Program-made: the position numbers and the translations under genes | Part shown: positions 1-6,112 of the stretch, one piece after another | How positions within the stretch are numbered: position 1 is the first letter of the stretch | How the letters are laid out: each line of letters opens with the position of its first letter | The notes under the pieces: generated by a model | Told to the model about the DNA's origin: nothing | What the model saw: the letters and a program-made list of their open reading frames with translations, nothing else | Database searches by the model: none | Source of the DNA: CAZOMR01 sp964580655 | GTDB taxonomy: Bacteria; RBG-13-61-14; CAZOMR01 | Length of the DNA: 10,305 nucleotides | Direction: 5' to 3' | NCBI GenBank assembly: GCA_964580655.1 | Contig: CAZOMR010000113.1 | Span: forward strand, 1 to 10,305

Positions 1-51
1 AAACCCAAAAAAGGGGTTAAAAAAATGATTCACCAAATATGTCGCACACCC
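1..51 (-). repeat. 51-bp terminal inverted repeat, left copy
   Basis: This stretch is the exact reverse complement of 10251-10301, with no mismatch over 51 bases. Read on the minus strand it starts with GGGTGTGCGACATA, the motif that also opens the repeats at 3146 and 10136. It then diverges into an AT-rich tail ending in an A/T and C/G homopolymer-like stretch. It could be the end of an inserted element, or a repeat at which a contig assembly broke at both sides. No transposase gene accompanies it. Confidence 0.85.
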
Positions 52-177
52 CCAGCCCAAAAAAGCCTTGACATGGATTTGGAATTATGACAATATAGCT
101 TAAGGCTGAGTTCTAATAGACCTATTCAGAAGCGAGTCTTATTAATGGGAACACTAAATTGTTAACATTCTCGGTTG

Positions 178-390
178 AATTTCCCTCCCCCTCTGATGGT
201 GGAGGGTTGGGGTGAGGGTGATTGTTGAGATGAATAATTGCGGGGGTTCAATAGTGAGTAATACCTTGAATGATAAAAGAAAATCCCCCTCCCCTTAATC
301 CCCTCCCGCCAGGGGAGGGGAAATCTATTTGAGGAAGATTCATGTTGAATGGGAGTTTCTCGACACCCTCTCAAGGGAGGGAAAATTAGA
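178..390. repeat. Cluster of GC-rich palindromic intergenic repeats
   Basis: Three related C/G-rich motifs lie in an otherwise AT-rich non-coding stretch. The first, near 181-220, has CCCTCC facing GGAGGG. The second, at 299-321, has a perfect 9-bp stem TCCCCTCCC/GGGAGGGGA with loop GCCAG. The third, at 366-385, is a weaker CCCTC/GAGGG variant. Alternating C-rich and G-rich arms separated by A/T-rich spacers are typical of REP-like or BIME-like elements. An open frame on the minus strand (162-398) translates to low-complexity Pro/Arg/Ser-rich sequence and is a by-product of these repeats. The rest of 52-463 holds no gene that I can support. Confidence 0.7.
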
Positions 391-463
391 GATATCAAAA
401 ATCAAAGAATGTAAGCTATATTATGGTTCGGGGTAATAAAAGCTTTAGAAGGAGAGAACAGAG

Positions 464-1972
464 ATGAAGAAGAAACTCTTGATCAGTGTAGTTACCCTTC
501 TCATGGCTGGCGTGGGTCTCTCCCAGACCCGGGACATCCTCATTGGCTCAGGCCCTGGCGGGGGCATGCCCCCGAGCTCAGCATACCAGGACTCATGGGC
601 ACTTCTCATTGCCATTAATAATTACAGATATGTTCCTGATCTCAAATACGCAGTGGCTGATGCTGAGGCAATGAAGAGATGCCTCGCCACTTCCGCCGGG
701 TTCCCTGGCAACCACATTTTCACTCTCTACAATGAAAAGGCCACAATGGGCAACATAAAGACTGCTATTGGCACAACCCTGCCTAAAAGGGTGGGGCCCA
801 ATGACCGGGTCCTGATCTTCTTCGCAGGACATGGACAGACAGAGAGCCTGCCCGGTGGCGGACAGATGGGATACCTGATCCCTGTGGAAGGCCGGCATGA
901 TAATCTCTACGGGACATGCCTGTCAATGAGCGTGATCCACGAGACCTCCAAGAGACTGCCATCCAAACATACATTCTACATTGTTGATGCCTGCTACTCC
1001 GGCATTGCCGGTGTGGAGACCAGGGCCGTTCCCTACTCGGACCCATCCCTTTACCTGAGAAAGCTCATCTCTCAGAAGGCTGTACAGATCATAACCGCTG
1101 GCCAGGCCAACGAGACTGTTGTAGAGGGCTCTCAGTTCGGCGGGGGCCACTCGGTCTTTACCTATGCCCTGCTAAATGGGATTAGCCAGGGAAACGCGGA
1201 CCTGAACGGAGACGGGATCATACCAGCATCCGAACTCTTCTCATACTTGGCTCCACGAATCACCCGCGATTCAGGGGGGCACCAGACTCCCAAAATCTTC
1301 AACATGGAAGGGGACGGAGAGTTCGTGTTCTTTACAAGGCCTACTGCCAAGGGTCCTGCCCCGGCCCAGGATTTAACCCCACCGGCTGTATCAGGCAATG
1401 TGTATGCGCCTTCCCCATCTGTTTCATCAGGACATGCCCAAAAAATGGAAAAATATAGTGAGATATTTCAAGGACTTAATATAGATCAAATAGTGGAAAA
1501 GAGCATGATAGAGAGTAGTGGTTTTTACTCCCAAGCAATTGGAACTGGTAGCACGGCTAAATTCTACTTATTGGGAATAATTAATGCCCCCGTAGATATT
1601 GTGTGGGAAGTTCTTACTGATGTTGATAAGTATCCACGGTTTAGGTCTGACATTTATAGTCTTAGTCTCCTGAAGCAATCCCCGGACAAGGTCGTTATTC
1701 AATCAATGACTAAAAATAAGACCATAACCTCAGATATCTATTTTAATCATTATGCACACGAAATGTTCAGCAGGGATATGGAAGTCAAGGCGATAACTCT
1801 AGCCGAAACCCCCTCTTCAGCATTACGAGGGTATAAGGTAGAACAAGTAAGTGGCCATAAAACCAAGTTGATAATCGTCCAGAAGGGTGATGGAAAATTG
1901 AAGAAGCTGTCTAAAGATATAGAAAAAGAATTCAAAGCTTTTAAGAAACGCGCTGAGACGATTGCAAGGTAA
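464..1972 (+). CDS. Secreted caspase-like (C14) peptidase with EF-hand loop and C-terminal SRPBCC domain
   Basis: This 502-residue protein starts with a signal peptide (MKKK, then a hydrophobic stretch to about residue 20), so it probably acts in the periplasm or outside. Residues 44-290 form a caspase/metacaspase-type p20 domain: the catalytic His is H123 in FFAGHG and the catalytic Cys is C177 in IVDACYSG. Residues 246-257 (DLNGDGIIPASE) match a 12-residue EF-hand calcium loop, suggesting calcium control as in some metacaspases. A Pro/Ser-rich linker (about 291-327) leads to residues 330-502, which resemble a START/SRPBCC (polyketide cyclase/COQ10-like) lipid-binding fold (INAPVDIVWEVLTDVDKYPRF at 373-393). 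The start is well supported by AGAAGGAGAG, ending eight bases upstream. DNA for the C-terminal domain is strikingly AT-rich (about 23% GC at 1441-1500) against about 52% at 1201-1260, suggesting a recent fusion or acquisition. Substrate and role are unknown; the C-terminal assignment is the less certain one. Confidence 0.9.
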   Translation: MKKKLLISVVTLLMAGVGLSQTRDILIGSGPGGGMPPSSAYQDSWALLIAINNYRYVPDLKYAVADAEAMKRCLATSAGFPGNHIFTLYNEKATMGNIKTAIGTTLPKRVGPNDRVLIFFAGHGQTESLPGGGQMGYLIPVEGRHDNLYGTCLSMSVIHETSKRLPSKHTFYIVDACYSGIAGVETRAVPYSDPSLYLRKLISQKAVQIITAGQANETVVEGSQFGGGHSVFTYALLNGISQGNADLNGDGIIPASELFSYLAPRITRDSGGHQTPKIFNMEGDGEFVFFTRPTAKGPAPAQDLTPPAVSGNVYAPSPSVSSGHAQKMEKYSEIFQGLNIDQIVEKSMIESSGFYSQAIGTGSTAKFYLLGIINAPVDIVWEVLTDVDKYPRFRSDIYSLSLLKQSPDKVVIQSMTKNKTITSDIYFNHYAHEMFSRDMEVKAITLAETPSSALRGYKVEQVSGHKTKLIIVQKGDGKLKKLSKDIEKEFKAFKKRAETIAR

Positions 1973-2015
1973 TTCTTTCACAGTTCAGAGTCATAGTTCG
2001 AAGTTTTTATTTCAC

Positions 2016-2075
2016 CCTCAAGCCTCAGGCCTCAAGCCTGAAGACATATTTGCGCTCTTTGCGTGTCTGCGGTAT
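2016..2075. repeat. Four tandem 7-bp units plus low-complexity TTTGCG-type repeat
   Basis: Positions 2016-2043 consist of four consecutive 7-mers: CCTCAAG, CCTCAGG, CCTCAAG and CCTGAAG. They are followed by TTTGCGCTCTTTGCGTGTCT (about 2050-2069), a partly duplicated TTTGCG(C/T) sequence of a kind scattered through intergenic regions of many bacterial genomes. Nothing here looks coding. The tract separates the peptidase gene from the downstream coding remnant. Confidence 0.6.
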
Positions 2076-2093
2076 ATTAAATATTGATGAGCC

Positions 2094-2351
2094 GTGCCAC
2101 TATGTCTGGATACCCCGTACCGATCATTCTATGTCAAGAACATCTTCAACCGCAGGCCGGACCGGCTTGCCAGCTTCGGTATCACGCACCTGCTTTACGC
2201 AGACCCGAATATGGACATAGCCATTATCAGCTTTCGCGAGGTCTATCCCGTGGCCTTTGAAAAGAGACAACTCATCGCCACTATCGGGCCATTCGGTCAG
2301 ATCATCTATCTCTGCCAGGTGCCGAGACGCGGCATGGAGTATATGCCATGA
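2094..2351 (+). pseudogene. Probable 3' remnant of a larger gene, possibly a membrane glycosyltransferase
   Basis: An 85-codon frame opens with GTG at 2094, just after an in-frame stop at 2088-2090. It has no Shine-Dalgarno site, yet its composition and protein-like sequence look genuinely coding (FGITHLLYADPN, VYPVAFEKRQL). Its TGA overlaps the ATG of the nucleotidyltransferase (ATGA), the usual layout of a translationally coupled pair. The protein ends rather than begins like a domain. The 'GITHLLY' segment recalls the soluble C-terminal part of multi-spanning dolichyl-phosphate-mannose-type glycosyltransferases, but that is a weak resemblance. I infer that the 5' part of the gene was lost where the repeat tract at 2016-2075 now stands. 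It could instead be an intact small protein of unknown function. Confidence 0.45.
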
Positions 2352-3097
2352 GGGCAATGATCCTGGCCGCTGGTCTTGGCACACGGCTCAGACCACTCAC
2401 TGAAACCCTGCCCAAGCCAATTCTTGAAGTTTGCGGAAGGCCACTGATCCATTACCCCTTATTGCTCTTGAAAAGAAACGGGATCAGAGAGGTTGTCATC
2501 AACCTGCATCACCAGGGCAATGCTATTCCCCAGGCTCTCGGGAACGGGCATAGCCTCGGTCTCTCGATCTCCTATTCATATGAGCCTGAAATCCTGGGCA
2601 CCGGTGGCGGGATAAAAAAGGTTGAGGCTTTCTTCCAAGGCAGGACATTCCTGGTCATTAACGCGGATACCATCATGGACATCGAGTTGGAGCAAGTGGT
2701 GAACCACCACAAGAGAAAGCGGGCCGCGGCAACAATGGTGCTCAAGGAGGTCACGGACTGGGAGGAATACGGTGCAGTAGAGGTTGACGACGCTCTCAGG
2801 GTTCGCCGCATCAGGGGTTTGCCAAAGGCTGAGCCATCAACACCCCTGAGACCACTGGTCTTTACAGGGCTCCACATACTGGAACCCGAGATACTGGCCA
2901 ACATCCCTCCTGGAGAATCCGAGGGGTCTTCAGGATATGCATCCATCATTCAGCACGGATACATCCCGCTGATTGAGCAGAACCGCCTCGTTTCCGCTTT
3001 TATCACCAACAGACTCTGGCTCACCGTGGATACCCCTGAAAAACTAGCCCAGGCTGAAGCAAAACTTTCTGAAGGACATGAAAACCTTTTCGGATGA
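2348..3097 (+). CDS. Sugar-1-phosphate nucleotidyltransferase (MurU / mannose-1-P guanylyltransferase-like)
   Basis: This cytoplasmic enzyme of 249 residues would couple a sugar 1-phosphate to an NTP, releasing pyrophosphate and an NDP-sugar. The nucleotide-binding signature LAAGLGTRLRPLT is at residues 6-18 and the PKP element at 22-24. A GTGGG turn (84-88) lies near the substrate pocket, the metal-binding Asp is D107 in INADT, and a second acidic site sits in LWLTVDTPEKLAQA (D228). The compact length, without a left-handed beta-helix acyltransferase tail, matches MurU-type (MurNAc-1-P uridylyltransferase) and short mannose-1-phosphate guanylyltransferase relatives; sequence alone does not settle which sugar or base is used. 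A GGAG at 2336-2339 is correctly spaced from the ATG. The start overlaps the stop of the upstream remnant, so the gene was probably the second of an operon. No kinase partner is nearby. Confidence 0.9.
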   Translation: MRAMILAAGLGTRLRPLTETLPKPILEVCGRPLIHYPLLLLKRNGIREVVINLHHQGNAIPQALGNGHSLGLSISYSYEPEILGTGGGIKKVEAFFQGRTFLVINADTIMDIELEQVVNHHKRKRAAATMVLKEVTDWEEYGAVEVDDALRVRRIRGLPKAEPSTPLRPLVFTGLHILEPEILANIPPGESEGSSGYASIIQHGYIPLIEQNRLVSAFITNRLWLTVDTPEKLAQAEAKLSEGHENLFG

Positions 3098-3145
3098 CAG
3101 GAAAAAATTCACGAGTTCCACCAAGATCAAAGACTTAGGGGCCGC

Positions 3146-3260
3146 GGGTGTGCGACATAAATGGTGACTATCCATGAAATATACGGCTCCTCTTGAGAAT
3201 CTGTGGGTAATTGGGTAATAGTGACCATTACCAAAATTTTATCCCTGGATCAGTTCTTTG
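3146..3260 (+). repeat. 115-bp dispersed repeat, copy A
   Basis: This copy aligns with 10136-10240 in the same orientation and is nearly identical over the first 65 bases, then matches with a short gap and scattered substitutions. Both begin GGGTGTGCGACATAAAT. Inside the copy, ATGGTGACTAT (3161-3171) and a later ATAGTGACCAT form an imperfect inverted pair, the sort of arrangement seen at IS ends and in MITEs. No open frame occupies it. The family is not recognised with confidence. Confidence 0.8.
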
Positions 3261-3284
3261 TCCATGTGGGGACGAAGAACTGAT
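3249..3284 (+). other. Strong hairpin at the right edge of repeat copy A
   Basis: CAGTTCTTTGTCC (3251-3263) faces GGACGAAGAACTG (3270-3282) across the 6-base loop ATGTGG. Flanking AT/AT extends the stem to 15 bp with a single G-T pair. There is no T-run after it on either side, so it is not a classical terminator. Copy B at 10231-10240 keeps only part of the left arm, so the hairpin is specific to this copy. It may be a transposition or REP-type recognition structure. Confidence 0.6.
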
Positions 3285-3325
3285 TTCAAGAGGTTGGCGG
3301 TAGGGGCGACCCAGGCGGGCTGTAG

Positions 3326-3463
3326 GCCGACTGGTCTTCCTTACAATGGGCAAAACCCGCTATTATGCCGCAGGCTCGGAAGATGGACGTCCCCGTCCCC
3401 GGGATATATGCTAATGATGGCCTTAATCCCTACAATGTGAAAACAATTATGGACTGGTCGTAA
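3326..3463 (+). pseudogene. Short possible coding remnant of unknown family
   Basis: One forward frame gives 45 codons ending in TAA at 3461-3463, with a protein-like tail (MDVPVPGIYANDGLNPYNV). The frame continues upstream as VGGRGDPGGL before an in-frame TAG at 3323-3325, so an older gene end with one nonsense change is plausible. Start, ribosome site and family are all missing. Another frame (3258-3440) is also open but starts within the hairpin and looks random. Low certainty: the frame may be open by chance. Confidence 0.25.
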
Positions 3464-3684
3464 TTATGCCCGCATTTTAATTAATTACATTTAATACATA
3501 TTTAATATAACTGATTGTTTTTTAAAAACAAAAGGTTATTGAGGTCAGCCAGGGGCATGTCCGGAGAATCGGGCCATGTGAATGAAACCTTTTCCGTTGA
3601 ATTGAGTCTTATATGTATAGGGCTACTGGTAAGCCAAAACCTTTAGCTCGCCCCTCCTTTCTTATCGGTGATAGACACCGAGAG
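3464..3684. other. Non-coding AT-rich spacer
   Basis: This spacer holds repeated TTTAATA-type runs (3478-3510) and a near-palindrome TGTTTTTTAAAAACA at 3516-3530. A small stem TCGGTG/CACCGA (3665-3670/3676-3681) lies just before the terminator. No gene, tRNA or riboswitch that I can recognise is present. The overlapping forward frame at 3613-3921 runs antisense through the hydrolase gene and is not supported. Confidence 0.5.
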
Positions 3685-3715
3685 ACAAAAAAGCGGCTCT
3701 TCGCCGCTTTTTTGT
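3685..3715 (-). terminator. Rho-independent terminator of the minus-strand operon
   Basis: A perfect 13-bp stem, ACAAAAAAGCGGC/GCCGCTTTTTTGT, closes a 5-base loop (TCTTC on the plus strand). Read on the minus strand it lies about 18 bases after the hydrolase stop and gives a GCGGC stem followed by TTTTTT. The flanking A- and T-runs make it symmetric, so it could also stop transcription arriving from the nucleotidyltransferase side. Confidence 0.85.
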
Positions 3716-3732
3716 TAGGAAAATCAATCTCT

Positions 3733-4551
3733 TCAGGATTCGGCCAGTATCTCGAGCATGACCCTGGCACACTCTTGCGGCTTCTCTTCCATGGGGATAT
3801 GCCCGCATTCATCAAGTATCACGAGCTTAGAGGCTTTAATCTTTCGGTGGAATGTATAGGCCATGGACACAGGCAGGGTTGGGTCATCCTTGCCCCAGAG
3901 TATCAGCACCGGAATTTTTAACTCGCCCAACCTGTCCTCCACGAAGACTACGCCTATGTTCCGGCGCAGGCTGTCCGCGGCCGCGTGGATGCCCTCCTTG
4001 CTCAGAAAGGACTGCATGTGCCCGCGAATAAGGTCCTCTGTAATAATGATCCGCGGATTATAGTAAGGCCCGCGGCTCAGCATGAAGCGCCTGTATGAAT
4101 CAGGTGTGGTCATGGAGATAGTCCACTCCAGGAGCTTCGGCACGCGCGCCAGTCTGAAGAAGAATGGCAAACCCGCGCGCACTCCGGCCGAGTCAATCAG
4201 GACAAGGCTTTTAGCCCTGGCAGGGTAGCTGAGCGCGTATTCACACGCGATCTGGCCGCCCATCGAGTTTCCGGCAAGATGCACACGCCCCAGCCCAAGC
4301 AGGCCGATGAACTCGTCAAGATACTCCACGAAGTTCTCGATGGTGTAATGGATGCGGGGCTTGTCCGATTTTCCGAACCCGATCTGATCCAGTGCGAGAA
4401 CGCGATACCTCTCAGCCAGGCTCGGCACAACAAGCCGCCAGTCAAAGCTGGACCCGGTCCAGCCATGCACCAGCACAAGCGGCTCGCCCGCTCCGGACTC
4501 CTCGTAATAGATACGGTGTCCGTGAATCTGTATCTCGCTTGCCTGAGCCAT
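3733..4551 (-). CDS. Alpha/beta-fold hydrolase
   Basis: A 272-residue soluble hydrolase with the full catalytic set: oxyanion-hole motif VHGWTG (28-33), nucleophile S96 in GNSMGG, acid D223 in LWGKDDP and His H251 in ECGHIP. A variable cap domain lies between about residues 125 and 200, as in meta-cleavage product hydrolases, haloperoxidase-like esterases and epoxide hydrolases. A Ser nucleophile argues against epoxide hydrolase or haloalkane dehalogenase chemistry (which use Asp) and for an ester or C-C bond hydrolase. The start ATG follows a TAAGGAG ribosome site overlapping the stop codon of the upstream gene. Only 15 bases separate the two genes, so it is the second gene of an operon, closed by the terminator at 3685-3715. 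The natural substrate cannot be read from the sequence; a link to the PLP enzyme's product is a guess from context. Confidence 0.9.
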   Translation of the reverse strand: MAQASEIQIHGHRIYYEESGAGEPLVLVHGWTGSSFDWRLVVPSLAERYRVLALDQIGFGKSDKPRIHYTIENFVEYLDEFIGLLGLGRVHLAGNSMGGQIACEYALSYPARAKSLVLIDSAGVRAGLPFFFRLARVPKLLEWTISMTTPDSYRRFMLSRGPYYNPRIIITEDLIRGHMQSFLSKEGIHAAADSLRRNIGVVFVEDRLGELKIPVLILWGKDDPTLPVSMAYTFHRKIKASKLVILDECGHIPMEEKPQECARVMLEILAES

Positions 4552-4566
4552 TCCCTGCCACGCTCC

Positions 4567-5670
4567 TTACTGCGAACAGCCACGCGCATCAATGGGCCAG
4601 ACATCCTCTACATCTTCACCACGGCACGCATAAAGTCGCTCGTGCAGGTTAACCGTGGTGCAGATATGCGAAGGATACAGTTCAACCTTGTCACCTATCC
4701 TGACATTCGGCGGGTCTCCCTCAATCAGGAGGTGGCCGTGCTCCTCGCTCAGAAACCCAAGCCGTGTGTTCGCAACACCTATAAGCTCCGGCCAGCCGAA
4801 CTCATAGGTCATCACCTTCATGCCCGCGTCTATGATGGTCATATTATCCGTGGGCTTGCTCTGCACCGTGGCAAGAACAGTCACCGCCTTCTCAAAGCCC
4901 AGGCCCAGCTTCGCATACTTGGCATCCATCATCACATACGACCCGGCCTGAACCTCGGTAACACCAGGGTAGGTCCCGGATACATTGTAAGTGCCCGTCC
5001 CCCCCGCGCTGACTATCTCTACCGGAAGACCTGAATTCTTGATCCTGTCTCTGGCTTCTATCAGGATACCCATGGACTTACGACAACCCTCTTCCCTTTG
5101 ATCCCGATCATCCACCGCCACCACATGTCCCTCGTAACCCATCACCCCTCTCAGCTTTAAACCGGCAAGCTTATCCACAAGCCTGGCCAGCTCAACCGCA
5201 CGATCAGGCATAACCCCACAGCGCGGAAGACCTACATTGATCTCTATAACACACCCGAGCTCAACTCCCCTGGAATCAGCGGCCCCAGCCAGGTCCCGGA
5301 TGTTCTCCTCTGAATCCACAGCCACCTTGACATCCGATTCAGAAAGCATATCCAGAACGCGGTTTATCTTGAACACGCCAACAACCTGGTTCGCAATCAA
5401 TATGTCCTTTATACCCGCATTGACAAGAACCTCAGCCTCGCTCACCTTGGCGCAGGTGATGCCATGCGCCCCGGCCTCTATCTGCCTGAGCGCAATCTCC
5501 GAGGTCTTGGGTGTCTTGAAGTGAGGCCTCACATTGCAAGGCTTGTCTTTGAAAAAATCAGCCATCTTCTTGATGTTGAACTCCATCTTGGCCAGGTCTA
5601 TCACCAGCGCCGGCGTGTCAATCTCGCTCTTCTTTCTCGGAATTTCAAAGGGCCCATTAGGCATCTTCAT
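4567..5670 (-). CDS. PLP-dependent D-threonine aldolase / D-serine dehydratase-like enzyme (fold type III)
   Basis: With the start at ATG 5670 this is a 367-residue protein, the usual family length. It has the alanine-racemase-type N-terminal barrel: DTPALVIDL opens the domain (residues 18-26), the PLP lysine is probably K52 in RPHFKTPK, and the phosphate-binding loop is GGTGTY (223-228), followed by QAGSYVMMD (241-249). The C-terminal metal site reads SHICTTVN, with H335 and C337. His-X-Cys is the zinc pair of eukaryotic D-serine dehydratase (Dsd1), whereas characterised D-threonine aldolases use His-X-Asp. The reaction is therefore cleavage or dehydration of a D-3-hydroxy amino acid, exact substrate open. 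The frame extends upstream to a TTG at 5829, but the extra residues look unlike the family; ATG 5706 (12 residues longer), ATG 5664 and a GTG at about 5736 preceded by GGGGGA are alternatives. No start has a strong ribosome site. First gene of an operon with the hydrolase. Confidence 0.88.
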   Translation of the reverse strand: MKMPNGPFEIPRKKSEIDTPALVIDLAKMEFNIKKMADFFKDKPCNVRPHFKTPKTSEIALRQIEAGAHGITCAKVSEAEVLVNAGIKDILIANQVVGVFKINRVLDMLSESDVKVAVDSEENIRDLAGAADSRGVELGCVIEINVGLPRCGVMPDRAVELARLVDKLAGLKLRGVMGYEGHVVAVDDRDQREEGCRKSMGILIEARDRIKNSGLPVEIVSAGGTGTYNVSGTYPGVTEVQAGSYVMMDAKYAKLGLGFEKAVTVLATVQSKPTDNMTIIDAGMKVMTYEFGWPELIGVANTRLGFLSEEHGHLLIEGDPPNVRIGDKVELYPSHICTTVNLHERLYACRGEDVEDVWPIDARGCSQ

Positions 5671-5745
5671 ATCCCATGAAATCAAGTTGACCTGATTCTC
5701 AAACATGATAGCCAAAAAGTCAACCGAAATTCTCACAGGACATCC

Positions 5746-5759
5746 CCCAAAATTTTGGG
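5746..5759. promoter_or_regulatory. Perfect 14-bp palindrome upstream of the PLP enzyme gene
   Basis: CCCAAAATTTTGGG is a perfect 14-bp palindrome, about 40 to 80 bases upstream of the likely start codons of the minus-strand operon. Position and symmetry suit a repressor or activator site. No convincing -35/-10 pair is visible directly around it, so the role is inferred. Confidence 0.4.
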
Positions 5760-5896
5760 TTACAAATAGGTTTGTCCGAGGAGAGAGGAAATCTTTACGA
5801 TCCCGATGGGTATTAAGAAGTGGCGGCAATCCTGAGCAAGGGAAGCGAACAGGGAGTGAATAACGAAAAATTAACGACCAGAGTAATTGTCAAAAA

Positions 5897-5983
5897 GCAC
5901 ATGGCTTAGGCATTTTGTCAAGGTTCGCAGACCACCTTCGGTGGCGGCCGAAAGGCCGACCTTGACAAAATGACGCCATGTGC
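5897..5983. other. Large three-way-junction hairpin in the divergent intergenic region
   Basis: The outer stem pairs GCACATGGC (5897-5905) with GCCATGTGC (5975-5983), and CATTTTGTCAAGGT (5911-5924) with ACCTTGACAAAATG (5959-5972); TTAGG and AC form an internal bulge. Inside lie two perfect small hairpins placed back to back: CCACC-TTC-GGTGG (5932-5944) and CGGCC-GAAA-GGCCG (5945-5958), the second with a GNRA tetraloop. About 33 base pairs form in 87 bases. It could be a structured RNA, a REP/MITE-type element, a single-strand-folding recombination site, or an insulator between the divergent promoters. It does not match a riboswitch or attC layout that I know. Confidence 0.7.
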
Positions 5984-5991
5984 AAGATATA

Positions 5992-6010
5992 AACTGCAAA
6001 TAATGCAGTT
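5992..6010. promoter_or_regulatory. Inverted-repeat operator overlapping the -35 box
   Basis: AACTGCA (5992-5998) and TGCAGTT (6004-6010) are perfect 7-bp arms around AATAA. The right arm supplies the first two bases of the TTGACA -35 element. A dimeric regulator bound here would compete with RNA polymerase, so repression of the dehydrogenase/hydrolase operon is the simplest reading. The regulator gene is not in the window and its family cannot be told. Confidence 0.55.
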
Positions 6011-6037
6011 GACATTTTATCCCCCCCAGAAGATAAT
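6009..6037 (+). promoter_or_regulatory. Sigma70-type promoter for the dehydrogenase/hydrolase operon
   Basis: TTGACA at 6009-6014 is a perfect -35 box. It is followed by a 17-base spacer and GATAAT (5 of 6 consensus) at 6032-6037. Transcription would start near 6044, leaving a leader of roughly 70 bases before the ATG at 6113. This is the best promoter match in the window. Confidence 0.75.
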
Positions 6038-6112
6038 ACCCAACAGCATCCAACCAGATCAGTCATTGTTCAAATAGGCTATGAATAAGATAGGTTTAGA
6101 GAAATTTAAAAG

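Noticed and set aside
68..96. TTGACA-17-CAATAT promoter-like pair
   Set aside because: The -10 matches only 3 of 6 positions and it lies about 370 bases before the nearest gene, beyond a repeat cluster.
178..390. CRISPR array
   Set aside because: The repeated stems differ in sequence and spacing, and no regular repeat-spacer pattern or cas gene exists in the window.
162..398. 78-codon minus-strand frame
   Set aside because: Its sequence is the translation of the GC-rich palindromic repeats, with no ribosome site or conserved protein pattern.
3258..3440. 60-codon forward frame
   Set aside because: Starts within a hairpin of the dispersed repeat; composition looks random and the competing frame at 3326-3463 is more protein-like.
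4279..5034. 251-codon forward open frame
   Set aside because: It runs antisense across the hydrolase and PLP enzyme genes, both of which have clear catalytic motifs; its own translation shows no family features.
5671..5829. N-terminal extension of the PLP enzyme to a TTG start
   Set aside because: The 53 extra residues do not resemble the family, the start is a rare codon, and the region contains a perfect palindrome more typical of a regulatory site.
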